From positions 23,156,082 to 23,220,081 of the forward strand of contig NC_067207.1 in assembly GCF_026262505.1 (NCBI RefSeq): a stretch of 64,000 nucleotides of DNA, read 5' to 3'. Below the pieces are notes generated by a model. It was given only the letters and a program-made list of their open reading frames with translations, searched no databases and was not told the origin of the DNA. This DNA comes from Trichomonas vaginalis G3. Taxonomy: Eukaryota > Parabasalia > Trichomonadida > Trichomonadidae. Position numbers and translations under genes: made by a program. Position 1 is the first letter of the stretch, and every line of letters begins with the position of its first letter. Positions 11,353 to 23,709 of the stretch are shown here, one piece after another.

Positions 11353-14300
11353 TTAATTCAGGCAAGTATTTTTCCAACCAAATTTCTGGTTTATTTTGTA
11401 ATGCAGATTCATAATTTTTGATTGTTTTTCCAGAGAATTGATTAAATCTTTGGCATCTTGGAACATTTCAAGATTATAAAGCAGTTTTACGACTAAAACT
11501 GCTTTATTTTTATCGTCAATATCAATAAATTCTGCGTATTTTGATATTTCGATCGGCGAACTCTTTTCTTTGTGATCCACGAGTTCATCCTGATCACCTA
11601 CATTTTTATCGATTGGGAATTCTATGATTTCACCTACGTTTTCTCCTATTTTCATAACATGTATGCCTGCAGAGGGAACATGACTCTTATTCATAAAGAA
11701 ATCCTTGCAATATTTACAAGGATTCTTATCAATATTAATATCATTATAGGAGAATCCGCAATGTATGCATTTTTCGTTTAACAAGTCATTCTTCTCGCGT
11801 TTTTGCTTATTAATGGGATCAATTGATTCATTAATCCTAATGATAGTATCATTCAGAATGAATTTGATGAAAGTAGAAAAGTTTCTTGCTTTTTTTGCAA
11901 GTTCATTAATGTGTCTATGCTTACCCTCTGCACTATTATTAGTGCTTATAGGTGGAATGCAGTGGTATGCTGCTAAATGCTCTTGATATTTATATATCTG
12001 CTTCCATTTTTCCAGCTGCTCATCTGATATATTCTTTGTAGCATACATTTTCTGAACCGATGGATCAAAACATTTGTAATTGTCCTCAAAATCTTGGGCC
12101 GATTTTGATAATAATACTATCAAAGCAAAAACATGTAGTAAAGTATTATTGCCCATGGTTCCGAGATAGTGCCTAATACAGATATAATTTTGGAAATGAT
12201 TCGTATTCAAAAATTTTAAAACTCCAGTACCTAAATCGCTCATCCATTTGATTCTTGAAAAGTGCTCCATAATGTTTAATGATTTAAATTCAATATTCAT
12301 GGCTGTAAGCCACCGTTGATAAGCAGCGGATGATTCGCTGCGCCCTATGTATATCCCTAGAGGGTAACCTCGCATATAGTAATTACCACGAGGAAAAATA
12401 AATATATATTTCGGCCATGAAAAAGTAGCATCTAAGTGAATTAAATTACACTCCAACGCCAAATTTCCTGATTCGCTTGGAATATATATAAGAAATTCTA
12501 TAGGATTTCCATTGACGAATAAACTATCACTTCTTATCGTTGTGCTATAATTTACATAAAATTTCCCGGGATATGAAGTTAAGATATCACCAATCTCATT
12601 ATCATGCTTTATTTTTTCCTGTATTTCATCTTGCAGAGGATGTCCTGGGAGATCAACTTTCGTTATTTGAATGTACCATTTTAACCTCCCTGAAAACTCT
12701 TTGGGTAATTTTATGTTTTTCATGTTTTTTGGTACAGTAATCATCCACAACGTATCTGATACTTTTGAATATTCAAAGGATACGATTTTGTCATACAATG
12801 TGATCTTAAAGTAATAATAATTATCTGTAGAAATTTTTAAAGGGGAATAATCTTCGTTTTGAAGTAGAAAATAATTTAAGTTTACAGATCGATCAGAACT
12901 TATATTGGAAAGGCCCAAATGAATAAATGCTGGCATTTGTTCCAAAAACTTCAATGTTTGTTCATAAGTTAACACATTGATATGAATACCAGGGCTTATT
13001 AGAATTAATTGCATTGATTTGAGTTTTTCAATATCAGTATTTTTAGAGCATTCAAAACAAATATGGCAACCATCTATTGTAATTGGAGACCGATCAACTG
13101 GAATTTTTTCTATGGATTCATGAAATTGTTTGATCGCTGTAAATTTAATACCCATGATTTGTTCAAAATCTGCTTGAATTTTTTTGTCAGCTTTCAAACA
13201 AGCTTTTGCTAAAATTTCCAGAAGGTCATTGTTTTTTATTTGATTCAAAACATTAAAGTTCTTGTACATAAAATCATTATTTTGAATTAGGGCCTCATGG
13301 AAGATTAAATGAATCTTTAAACGAATAACTTTGCTTTCATTCAAATTCATTACTGATATAATATTATTTGTTGAAACAATCGAAGAGAGTAATGGATTTC
13401 TAAATGTAGAAAATAACTCTGAGATATTGTATGCAAAAGATAAAACATACTTGATTTGGTTTGTAAATTGATAAGTCTGCAAATTGAATTTATCATTCAT
13501 TTTGAAAATTGTTTCGTTTGGGCTTGACATTATCAATGCTTTCATGATTGGTGTAACATTATCTATATTACACGAATTTAAAATATTAATTGATTCAAAT
13601 TTAACTGCTAGTTCATAGAAAGAATATTTACTATTATCCAATATAGATCTGATACGTATTTGATAATATTCTTCACCATTTTGATTTGTTTGATCTGAAA
13701 TTAAAACATTAATAAAATCTTCGATTGTTAAATCACACGATTTTCCTGAAAAAGCAAAAATATTCGAATATCTTTTATCGCCATTAATTATTGCTTGTAT
13801 TAATGGTTTAGAAATTCCTGCTTTTGAGTATAATTCCTGGTCAAATGAAAAATTTTGTAAGAAACCTATAACCTGTGCATAAAATTTGGGGCGGGCAATT
13901 ATAAATGCTTCTAAAAATTTAAGAATATATTGTTCCCCTAGACGATGGATTTTGATTTTAATTTGACTGAGATCTGTTTGCAAATATTTTTCACTTATAA
14001 TCATATTTACCATTTCTGTAAAAGCTTCAGCGGATTTCTGAAATTTAGGTGTTGTTTCATATGTTTGAAGATACTTTACTTCATCGCTATTCGAGATAAA
14101 ACGCTCTTTGAGTTCCTCCAAATAACAAATGATAGATTTATTTTCAAATCCAAATAATTTATGTCCAAAATTATATACATTCTTAATATTTCTGTTTAAT
14201 TCTTTGATTTTTGAAACGATTTGTCCCCAAGGATATGATGGTGAATCTCCGACATATGCATTTGATAATGAATCCAAAACAGTGAATTTAGGTTTACCAT

Positions 14301-14493
14301 CTTGATAAGTTATTTTATTTGTATACCATTCTTTTTGATAGGGTTTATTGGAAGAATAATATAAAATTTTTGAAATATACCCATCTGGATAAATTGTTGA
14401 ATCAGAATTTACACTATTACATCTAATAGAACCCAACTGAATTAAAATCAAATCATCCGAAACATTTAATGGTAGATGAAGATGGTTTAGCAT
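11353..14493 (-). CDS. FYRN/FYRC-like plus MULE-like transposase fusion protein
   Basis: A 1,047-residue protein. I start it at the ATG at 14493; the frame can be read five codons further up only from a GTG. Residues ~13-60 resemble FYRN (IYPDGYISKILYYSS, then YTNKITYQDGKPKF) and ~80-140 resemble FYRC (SPSYPWGQIV, FGHKLFGFE), domains known from chromatin proteins. A long helical region follows. Residues ~680-870 look like a MULE-type RNase H transposase core: Asp in LDATFSW (~685), Asp in KWMSDLGTG (~752), the C-x2-H motif CIRHYL, and Glu in NSAEGKHRH (~856). Near the end is a CxxC pair (CIHCGFSYND, CKYC) that may bind zinc. The motif AAAAAGTGACA lies just before the ATG. Inverted 53-bp repeats flank the gene. 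It may be an active transposon or a domesticated copy; the frame is intact. Confidence 0.65.
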   Translation of the reverse strand: MLNHLHLPLNVSDDLILIQLGSIRCNSVNSDSTIYPDGYISKILYYSSNKPYQKEWYTNKITYQDGKPKFTVLDSLSNAYVGDSPSYPWGQIVSKIKELNRNIKNVYNFGHKLFGFENKSIICYLEELKERFISNSDEVKYLQTYETTPKFQKSAEAFTEMVNMIISEKYLQTDLSQIKIKIHRLGEQYILKFLEAFIIARPKFYAQVIGFLQNFSFDQELYSKAGISKPLIQAIINGDKRYSNIFAFSGKSCDLTIEDFINVLISDQTNQNGEEYYQIRIRSILDNSKYSFYELAVKFESINILNSCNIDNVTPIMKALIMSSPNETIFKMNDKFNLQTYQFTNQIKYVLSFAYNISELFSTFRNPLLSSIVSTNNIISVMNLNESKVIRLKIHLIFHEALIQNNDFMYKNFNVLNQIKNNDLLEILAKACLKADKKIQADFEQIMGIKFTAIKQFHESIEKIPVDRSPITIDGCHICFECSKNTDIEKLKSMQLILISPGIHINVLTYEQTLKFLEQMPAFIHLGLSNISSDRSVNLNYFLLQNEDYSPLKISTDNYYYFKITLYDKIVSFEYSKVSDTLWMITVPKNMKNIKLPKEFSGRLKWYIQITKVDLPGHPLQDEIQEKIKHDNEIGDILTSYPGKFYVNYSTTIRSDSLFVNGNPIEFLIYIPSESGNLALECNLIHLDATFSWPKYIFIFPRGNYYMRGYPLGIYIGRSESSAAYQRWLTAMNIEFKSLNIMEHFSRIKWMSDLGTGVLKFLNTNHFQNYICIRHYLGTMGNNTLLHVFALIVLLSKSAQDFEDNYKCFDPSVQKMYATKNISDEQLEKWKQIYKYQEHLAAYHCIPPISTNNSAEGKHRHINELAKKARNFSTFIKFILNDTIIRINESIDPINKQKREKNDLLNEKCIHCGFSYNDINIDKNPCKYCKDFFMNKSHVPSAGIHVMKIGENVGEIIEFPIDKNVGDQDELVDHKEKSSPIEISKYAEFIDIDDKNKAVLVVKLLYNLEMFQDAKDLINSLEKQSKIMNLHYKINQKFGWKNTCLN

Positions 14494-14700
14494 TAAAAAA
14501 ATTGTCACTTTTTAAAAATTTCGGATTTTTAAGAGTATGTTGAAAATTAAACATACTCTTAATATATGTTAATAATTATCATTTGATAAAATTATTTAAA
14601 TAGTAATCAAAATATTGTTATAAATATTAATGGAGTTGAAAAATTATGATCATAAAAGTAAGATGTTAGCATCTAGCCTCAGTAGATACTAAGTCATATC
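14494..14700. promoter_or_regulatory. Upstream region of the FYR-MULE gene
   Basis: Between the start codon and the 21-bp array lies about 200 bp of AT-rich DNA. Read on the minus strand, AAAAAGTGACA sits 10 bp before the ATG, as it does before the gene starting at 771. It is a candidate promoter or initiator motif; its function is inferred only from its position. Confidence 0.3.
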
Positions 14701-15170
14701 AGAATAGACACATATTCATCCTCAATTGACTCTTACTCATCTTCAATTGATTCTCACAAATAATCAATTGATCCTCACTACTGATCAATTGATTCTCACA
14801 AATAATCAATTGATTCGCATTAATTATCAATAGATTCTCACTAAGAATCAATTGATTCTCAGTCACCCTAAATTGATTCTCACTACTTATTAATTGATTC
14901 TTACTCATCCTTAATTGATTCTCGCTAAGAATCAAGTGATTCTCACTCTTCCTCAATTTCTTCTTAGTATTATTCAATTGATTCTCACTGATGTTCAGTT
15001 GAATCTCACTAATAATCAAATGATTCTCACTCATCCTCAATTGATTGTCACTTATTCACAATTTATTCTTAAACAACCTTAATTAACTCCCAGTATTCTT
15101 CAATTGATTCTCACTAATTATAATTTGATTCTCAGTCATCCTCAATTTATTCTAACTCAATAAGAATATG
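14701..15170. repeat. 21-bp minisatellite (about 20 units)
   Basis: A run of diverged 21-bp units built on ATTGATTCTCACT plus a variable part. Read on the minus strand, one frame stays open for 113 codons (14699-15040) as a seven-residue repeat of the type SENQLIL, the exact length of a coiled-coil heptad. The phase is kept over most of the array but breaks beyond 15040. Whether it is ever translated is unknown: there is no flanking domain and it lies upstream of the FYR-MULE gene. It lies between that gene and the right inverted 53-bp repeats, so it would be inside the putative element. Confidence 0.8.
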
Positions 15171-15268
15171 AATATGAAAATGGATTGGAATAGGTGATAA
15201 TTAAAATATATTGATATGAATTTGTGAGAGTGTCTTTAATAAAGAAAAATTTGTCAAAGAACAATAAT

Positions 15269-15400
15269 GTCAAATTGGGTGGGAGCATATAGTAATGAAA
15301 TATTTATTGATAAATATTAATGTCATAATAATTGAGAGCATGTAGTAATGAAAAATTAATTGATAAATAATAATATTAAATAGGGTGATTGCATTGATCA
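15269..15400 (-). repeat. 53-bp repeats in inverted orientation, right block of putative MULE element
   Basis: Units start at 15269, 15322 and about 15375. The first (GTCAAATTGGGTGGGAGCAT...) is the reverse complement of the 53-bp unit at 11085-11190, with the same GTAATGAAA core and the same period. Together with the left block it brackets the FYR-MULE gene and the 21-bp minisatellite, which suggests an element of roughly 4.4-4.5 kb. Confidence 0.7.
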
Positions 15401-18400
15401 ATACATATATATGAATGAATTTCGATGTCAAACCGTCAGTCATATTGTTAGTCAAAACGTCAGTTATATTCTCATTCATACACTCACTCAAACCGTCAGT
15501 CATATTGTCAGTCAAACTCTCAGTCATATTGTCACTCAAACTGTCAGCCAATTGTCAGCTAAACTCTAAGTCATATTCTAACTAAAGCCGTCACTCATAT
15601 TGTCAGTCAAAACGTCAGTCATGTTGTCACTCAAACTATCAGTCTTATTCTCACTAAAACCATCAGTCATACACTCTCTTAAACTATGAGTCATATTGTC
15701 ACCCAAACTCTCAGTCATATTCTAAATAAAACCGTAAGTCATAGAGGCTGTCAAACCGTCAGTCATATTGTCGGTCAAACCGTCAGTCATATTGTCAGTC
15801 AAACTGTCAGTCTTACTCTCAATAAAAAGCTAATTCATAGTGTCTGTCAAACCACAGTCATATTGTCACTCAACTGTCAGTAATATTCTAATTAAAGCCG
15901 TCAGTCATATTGTCAGTCAAACTGTAAGTCATACACTCACTCAAATCAACAATCATATTGTCACCCAAACATCAGTCTTATTCTCACTAAAACCGTCAGT
16001 CATATTGTCAGTCAAATCTCATATTGTCACTCAAACCGTCAGTCATATTGTCAGTCAAACTGTCAGTCATTCACTCACTCAAATCAACAGTCATATTGTC
16101 ACTCAAACTGTCAGTCTTATTCTCACCCAAACCGACAGTCATATATTCATTCAAATTAGCAGTCATATTGTCACCCAAACTGTCAGTCTTATTCTAACTA
16201 AAAAGCTAATTCATAGTGTGTGTCAAACCGAAGTCATATTGTCACTCAAATTGTCAGTCATAGACTCACTCAAATCAACAGTCATATTGTCACCCAAACT
16301 GTCAGTCTTATTCTCGCTAAAACCATTAGTCATACACTCTCTTAAACTATGAGTCATATTGTCACCCAAACTCTCAGTTATATTCTAAATAAAACCGTAA
16401 GTCATAGAGGCTGTCAAACAGTCAGTCATATTCTAACTAAAAAGCTAATTCATAGTGTCTGTCAAACCGTCAGTCATATTGTCACTCAAATTGTCAGTCT
16501 TATTCTAACTAAAAAGCTAATTCATAGTGTCTGTCAAACCGAAGTCATATTGTCACCCAAACTGTCAGTCTTATTCTCACTAAAACCATCAGTCATACAC
16601 TCTCTTAAACTATGAGTCATATTGTCACCCAAACTCTCAATCATATTCTAAATAAAACCGAAGTCATATTGTCAGTCAAAATATCAGTCTTATCCTAACT
16701 AAAAAGCTAATTCATAGTGTCTGTCAAACCGTCAGTCATATTGTCACTCAAACTCTCAATCATATTCTAAATAAAACCGAAGTCATATTGTCAGTCAAAC
16801 CGTCAGTCATATTGTCACTCAAACTGTCAGTCTTATTCTAACTAAAAAGCTAATTCATAGTGTCTGTCAAACCGAAGTCATATTGTCACCCAAACTGTCA
16901 GTCTTATTCTCGCTAAAACCATCAGTCATACACTCTCTTAAACTATGAGTCATATTGTCACCCAAACTCTCAGTTATATTCTAAATAAAACCGTAAGTCA
17001 TAGAGGCTGTCAAACAGTCAGTCATATTCTAACTAAAAAGCTAATTCATAGTGTCTGTCAAACCGTCAGTCATATTGTCACTCAAATTGTCAGTCTTATT
17101 CTAACTAAAAAGCTAATTCATAGTGTCTGTCAAACCGAAGTCATATTGTCACCCAAACTGTCAGTCTTATTCTCGCTAAAACCATCAGTCATACACTCTC
17201 TTAAACTATGAGTCATATTGTCACCCAAACTCTCAATCATATTCTAAATAAAACCGAAGTCATATTGTCAGTCAAAATATCAGTCTTATCCTAACTAAAA
17301 AGCTAATTCATAGTGTCTGTCAAACCGTCAGTCATATTGTCACTCAAATTGTCAGTCTTATTCTAACTAAAAAGCTAATTCATAGTGTCTGTCAAACCGA
17401 AGTCATATTGTCACCCAAACTGTCAGTCTTATTCTCGCTAAAACCATCAGTCATACACTCTCTTAAACTATGAGTCATATTGTCACCCAAACTCTCAATC
17501 ATATTCTAAATAAAACCGAAGTCATATTGTCAGTCAAAATATCAGTCTTATCCTAACTAAAAAGCTAATTCATAGTGTGTGTCAAACCGTCAGTCATATT
17601 GTCACTCAAACTGTCAGTCTTATTCTCGCTAAAACCGTAAGTCATAATGTGTGTCAAACCGTCAGTCATATTGTCACTCAAACTGTCAGTTTTACTCTCA
17701 ATAAAAAGCTAATTCATAGTGTCTGTCAAACCGAAGTCATATTGTCACCCAAAATATCAGTCTTATCCTAACTAAAAAGCTAATTCATAGTGTCTGTCAA
17801 ACCGTCAGTCATATTGTCACTCAAACTGTCAGTCTTATTCTAACTAAAAAGCTAATTCATAGTGTCTGTCAAACCGAAGTCATATTGTCACCCAAACTGT
17901 CAGTCTTATTCTCGCTAAAACCATTAGTCATACACTCTCTTAAACTATGAGTCATATTGTCACCCAAACTCTCAGTTATATTCTAAATAAAACCGTAAGT
18001 CATAGAGGCTGTCAAACAGTCAGTCATATTCTAACTAAAAAGCTAATTCATAGTGTCTGTCAAACCGTCAGTCATATTGTCACTCAAACTGTCAGTTTTA
18101 CTCTCAATAAAAAGCTAATTCATAGTGTGTGTCAAACCGAAGTCATATTGTCACTCAAATTGTCAGTCATACACTCACTCAAATCAACAGTCATATTGTC
18201 ACCCAAACTGTCAGTCTTATTCTCACTAAAACCATCAGTCATACACTCTCTTAAACTATGAGTCATATTGTCACCCAAACTCTCAATCATATTCTAAATA
18301 AAACCGTAAGTCATAGAGGCTGTCAAACAGTCAGTCATATTCTAACTAAAAAGCTAATTCATAGTGTCTGTCAAACCGTCAGTCATATTGTCACTCAAAT

Positions 18401-19403
18401 TGTCAGTCTTATTCTAACTAAAAAGCTAATTCATAGTGTCTGTCAAACCGAAGTCATATTGTCACTCAAATTGTCAGTCATACACTCACTCAAATCAACA
18501 GTCATATTGTCACCCACACTCTCAGTCATATTCTAAATAAAACCTTAAGTCATAGAGGCTGTCAAACCGTCAGTCATATTGTCACTCAAATTGTCAGTCA
18601 TACACTCACTCAAATCAACAGTCATATTGTCTGTCAAACCGTCAGTCATATTGTCACTCAAACTGTCAGTCTTATTCTAACTAAAAAGCTAATTCATAGT
18701 GTGTGTCAAACCGAAGTCATATTGTCACTCAAATTGTCAGTCATACACTCACTCAAATCAACAGTCATAGTGTCTGTCAAACCACAGTCATATTGTCACT
18801 CAAACTATCAGTCTTATTCTAACTAAAACCGTAAGTCATAGTGTGTGTCAAACCGTCAGTCATATTGTCAGTCAAACTTTCAGTCATACACTCACTCGAA
18901 TCAACAGTCATAGTGTCTGTCAAACCACAGTCATATTGTCAGTCAAACTATCAGTCTTATTCTAACTAAAACCGTAAGTCATAGTGTGTGTCAAACCGTC
19001 AGTCATATTGTCAGTCAAACTCTCAAGCATACACTCACTCGAATCAACAGTCATAGTGTCTGTCAAACCGAAGTCATATTGTCACCCAAACTGTCAGTCT
19101 TATTCTCACTAAAACCATCAGTCATACACTCTCTTAAACTATGAGTCATATTGTCACCCAAACTCTCAATCATATTCTAAATAAAACCGTAAGTCATAGA
19201 GGCTGTCAAACAGTCAGTCATATTCTAACTAAAAAGCTAATTCATAGTGTCTGTCAAACCGTCAGTCATATTGTCACTCAAACTGTCAGTCTTATTCTAA
19301 CTAAAAAGCTAATTCATAGTGTCTGTCAAACCGAAGTCATATTGTCACCCAAACTGTCAGTCTTATTCTCGCTAAAACCATCAGTCATACACTCTCTTAA
19401 ACT

Positions 19404-22400
19404 ATGAGTCATATTGTCACCCAAACTCTCAATCATATTCTAAATAAAACCGAAGTCATATTGTCAGTCAAAATATCAGTCTTATCCTAACTAAAAAGCT
19501 AATTCATAGTGTCTGTCAAACCGTCAGTCATATTGTCACTCAAACTGTCAGTCTTATTCTAACTAAAAAGCTAATTCATAGTGTCTGTCAAACCGAAGTC
19601 ATATTGTCACCCAAACTGTCAGTCTTATTCTCGCTAAAACCATCAGTCATACACTCTCTTAAACTATGAGTCATATTGTCACCCAAACTCTCAATCATAT
19701 TCTAAATAAAACCGAAGTCATATTGTCAGTCAAAATATCAGTCTTATCCTAACTAAAAAGCTAATTCATAGTGTCTGTCAAACCGTCAGTCATATTGTCA
19801 CTCAAACTGTCAGTCTTATTCTAACTAAAAAGCTAATTCATAGTGTCTGTCAAACCGAAGTCATATTGTCACTCAAACTGTCAGTCTTATTCTAACTAAA
19901 ACCGTAAGTCATAATGTGTGTCAAACCGTCAGTCATATTGTCACTCAAACTGTCAGTCTTATTCTAACTAAAAAGCTAATTCATAGTGTCTGTCAAACCG
20001 AAGTCATATTGTCACCCAAACTGTCAGTCTTATTCTCACTAAAACCATCAGTCATACACTCTCTTAAACTATGAGTCATATTGTCACCCAAACTCTCAAG
20101 CATACACTCACTCGAATCAACAGTCATAGTGTCTGTCAAACCACAGTCATATTGTCACTCAAACTATCAGTCTTATTCTAACTAAAACCGTAAGTCATAG
20201 TGTGTGTCAAACCGTCAGTCATATTGTCAGTCAAACTTTCAGTCATACACTCACTCAAATCAACAGTCATATTGTCATCCAAACTATCAGTCTTATTCTC
20301 ACTAAAACCGTAAGTCATATTGTCACTCAAACCGTCAGTCATATTGTCATTAAAACGGTCAGTCATACACTCACTCGAATCAACAGTCATAGTGTCTGTC
20401 AAACCACAGTCATATTGTCACTCTATCAGTCTTATTCTAACTAAAACCGTAAGTCATAGTGTGTGTCAAACCGTCAGTCATATTGTCAGTCAAACTCTCA
20501 AGCATACACTCACTCGAATCAACAGTCATAGTGTCTGTCAAACCACAGTCATATTGTCAGTCAAACTATCAGTCTTATTCTAACTAAAACCGTAAGTCAT
20601 AGTGTGTGTCAAACCGTCAGTCATATTGTCAGTCAAACTTTCAGTCATACACTCACTCAAATCAACAGTCATATTGTCATCCAAACTATCAGTCTTATTC
20701 TCACTAAAACCGTAAGTCATATTGTCACTCAAACCGTCAGTCATATTGTCATTAAAACGGTCAGTCATACACTTACTCAAATCAACAGTCATATTGTCAG
20801 TCAAACTATCAGTCTTATTCTAACTAAAACCGTAAGTCATCGTGTGTGTCAAACTGTCAGTCATATTGTCACTCAAACTGTCAGTCTTATTCTAACTAAA
20901 AAGCTAATTCATAGTGTCTGTCAAACCGAAGTCATATTGTCACTCAAATTGTCAGTCTTATTCTCGCTAAAACCATCAGTCATACACTCTCTTAAACTAT
21001 GAGTCATATTGTCACCCAAACTCTCAATCATATTCTAAATAAAACCGAAGTCATATTGTCAGTCAAAATATCAGTCTTATCCTAACTAAAAAGCTAATTC
21101 ATAGTGTGTGTCAAACCGTCAGTCATATTGTCACTCAAACTGTCAGTCTTATTCTCGCTAAAACCGTAAGTCATAATGTGTGTCAAACCGTCAGTCATAT
21201 TGTCACTCAAACTGTCAGTTTTACTCTCAATAAAAAGCTAATTCATAGTGTCTGTCAAACCGTCAGTCATATTGTCACTCAAACTGTCAGTCTTATTCTA
21301 ACTAAAAAGCTAATTCATAGTGTCTGTCAAACCGAAGTCATATTGTCACCCAAACTGTCAGTCTTATTCTCGCTAAAACCATCAGTCATACACTCTCTTA
21401 AACTATGAGTCATATTGTCACCCAAACTCTCAATCATATTCTAAATAAAACCGAAGTCATATTGTCAGTCAAAATATCAGTCTTATCCTAACTAAAAAGC
21501 TAATTCATAGTGTCTGTCAAACCGTCAGTCATATTGTCACTCAAACTGTCAGTCTTATTCTAACTAAAAAGCTAATTCATAGTGTCTGTCAAACCGAAGT
21601 CATATTGTCACCCAAACTGTCAGTCTTATTCTCGCTAAAACCATCAGTCATACACTCTCTTAAACTATGAGTCATATTGTCACCCAAACTCTCAATCATA
21701 TTCTAAATAAAACCGAAGTCATATTGTCAGTCAAAATATCAGTCTTATCCTAACTAAAAAGCTAATTCATAGTGTCTGTCAAACCGTCAGTCATATTGTC
21801 ACTCAAACTGTCAGTCTTATTCTAACTAAAAAGCTAATTCATAGTGTCTGTCAAACCGAAGTCATATTGTCACTCAAACTGTCAGTCTTATTCTAACTAA
21901 AACCGTAAGTCATAATGTGTGTCAAACCGTCAGTCATATTGTCACTCAAACTGTCAGTCTTATTCTAACTAAAAAGCTAATTCATAGTGTCTGTCAAACC
22001 GAAGTCATATTGTCACCCAAACTGTCAGTCTTATTCTCACTAAAACCATCAGTCATACACTCTCTTAAACTATGAGTCATATTGTCACCCAAACTCTCAA
22101 GCATACACTCACTCGAATCAACAGTCATAGTGTCTGTCAAACCACAGTCATATTGTCACTCAAACTATCAGTCTTATTCTAACTAAAACCGTAAGTCATA
22201 GTGTGTGTCAAACCGTCAGTCATATTGTCAGTCAAACTTTCAGTCATACACTCACTCAAATCAACAGTCATATTGTCATCCAAACTATCAGTCTTATTCT
22301 CACTAAAACCGTAAGTCATATTGTCACTCAAACCGTCAGTCATATTGTCATTAAAACGGTCAGTCATACACTCACTCGAATCAACAGTCATAGTGTCTGT

Positions 22401-23409
22401 CAAACCACAGTCATATTGTCACTCAAACTATCAGTCTTATTCTAACTAAAACCGTAAGTCATAGTGTGTGTCAAACCGTCAGTCATATTGTCAGTCAAAC
22501 TCTCAAGCATACACTCACTCGAATCAACAGTCATAGTGTCTGTCAAACCACAGTCATATTGTCAGTCAAACTATCAGTCTTATTCTAACTAAAACCGTAA
22601 GTCATAGTGTGTGTCAAACCGTCAGTCATATTGTCAGTCAAACTTTCAGTCATACACTCACTCAAATCAACAGTCATATTGTCATCCAAACTATCAGTCT
22701 TATTCTCACTAAAACCGTAAGTCATATTGTCACTCAAACCGTCAGTCATATTGTCATTAAAACGGTCAGTCATACACTTACTCAAATCAACAGTCATATT
22801 GTCAGTCAAACTATCAGTCTTATTCTAACTAAAACCGTAAGTCATCGTGTGTGTCAAACTGTCAGTCATATTGTCACTCAAACTGTCAGTCTTATTCTAA
22901 CTAAAAAGCTAATTCATAGTGTCTGTCAAACCGAAGTCATATTGTCACTCAAATTGTCAGTCTTATTCTCGCTAAAACCATCAGTCATACACTCTCTTAA
23001 ACTATGAGTCATATTGTCACCCAAACTCTCAATCATATTCTAAATAAAACCGAAGTCATATTGTCAGTCAAAATATCAGTCTTATCCTAACTAAAAAGCT
23101 AATTCATAGTGTGTGTCAAACCGTCAGTCATATTGTCACTCAAACTGTCAGTCTTATTCTCGCTAAAACCGTAAGTCATAATGTGTGTCAAACCGTCAGT
23201 CATATTGTCACTCAAACTGTCAGTTTTACTCTCAATAAAAAGCTAATTCATAGTGTCTGTCAAACCGTCAGTCATATTGTCACTCAAACTGTCAGTCTTA
23301 TTCTAACTAAAAAGCTAATTCATAGTGTCTGTCAAACCGAAGTCATATTGTCACCCAAACTGTCAGTCTTATTCTCGCTAAAACCATCAGTCATACACTC
23401 TCTTAAACT
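19404..23409. repeat. Tandem 2-kb duplication inside the satellite
   Basis: Two successive blocks of about 2,001-2,005 bp are nearly identical. Landmarks at 20178, 20580 and 21106 recur at 22179, 22585 and 23111. The offset changes from 2,001 to 2,005 because the first copy lost 4 bases (GTCACTCTATCAG against GTCACTCAAACTATCAG). The exact block edges cannot be fixed by eye. Confidence 0.8.
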
Positions 23410-23709
23410 ATGAGTCATATTGTCACCCAAACTCTCAGTTATATTCTAAATAAAACCGTAAGTCATAGAGGCTGTCAAACAGTCAGTCATATTCTAACTA
23501 AAAAGCTAATTCATAGTGTCTGTCAAACCGTCAGTCATATTGTCACTCAAACTGTCAGTTTTACTCTCAATAAAAAGCTAATTCATAGTGTGTGTCAAAC
23601 CGAAGTCATATTGTCACTCAAATTGTCAGTCATACACTCACTCAAATCAACAGTCATATTGTCACCCAAACTGTCAGTCTTATTCTCACTAAAACCATCA
23701 GTCATACAC

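Noticed and set aside
14494-14508. Start of the FYR-MULE protein five codons upstream
   Set aside because: That start would be GTG. The first ATG is at 14493 and the upstream bases contain the AAAAAGTGACA motif.
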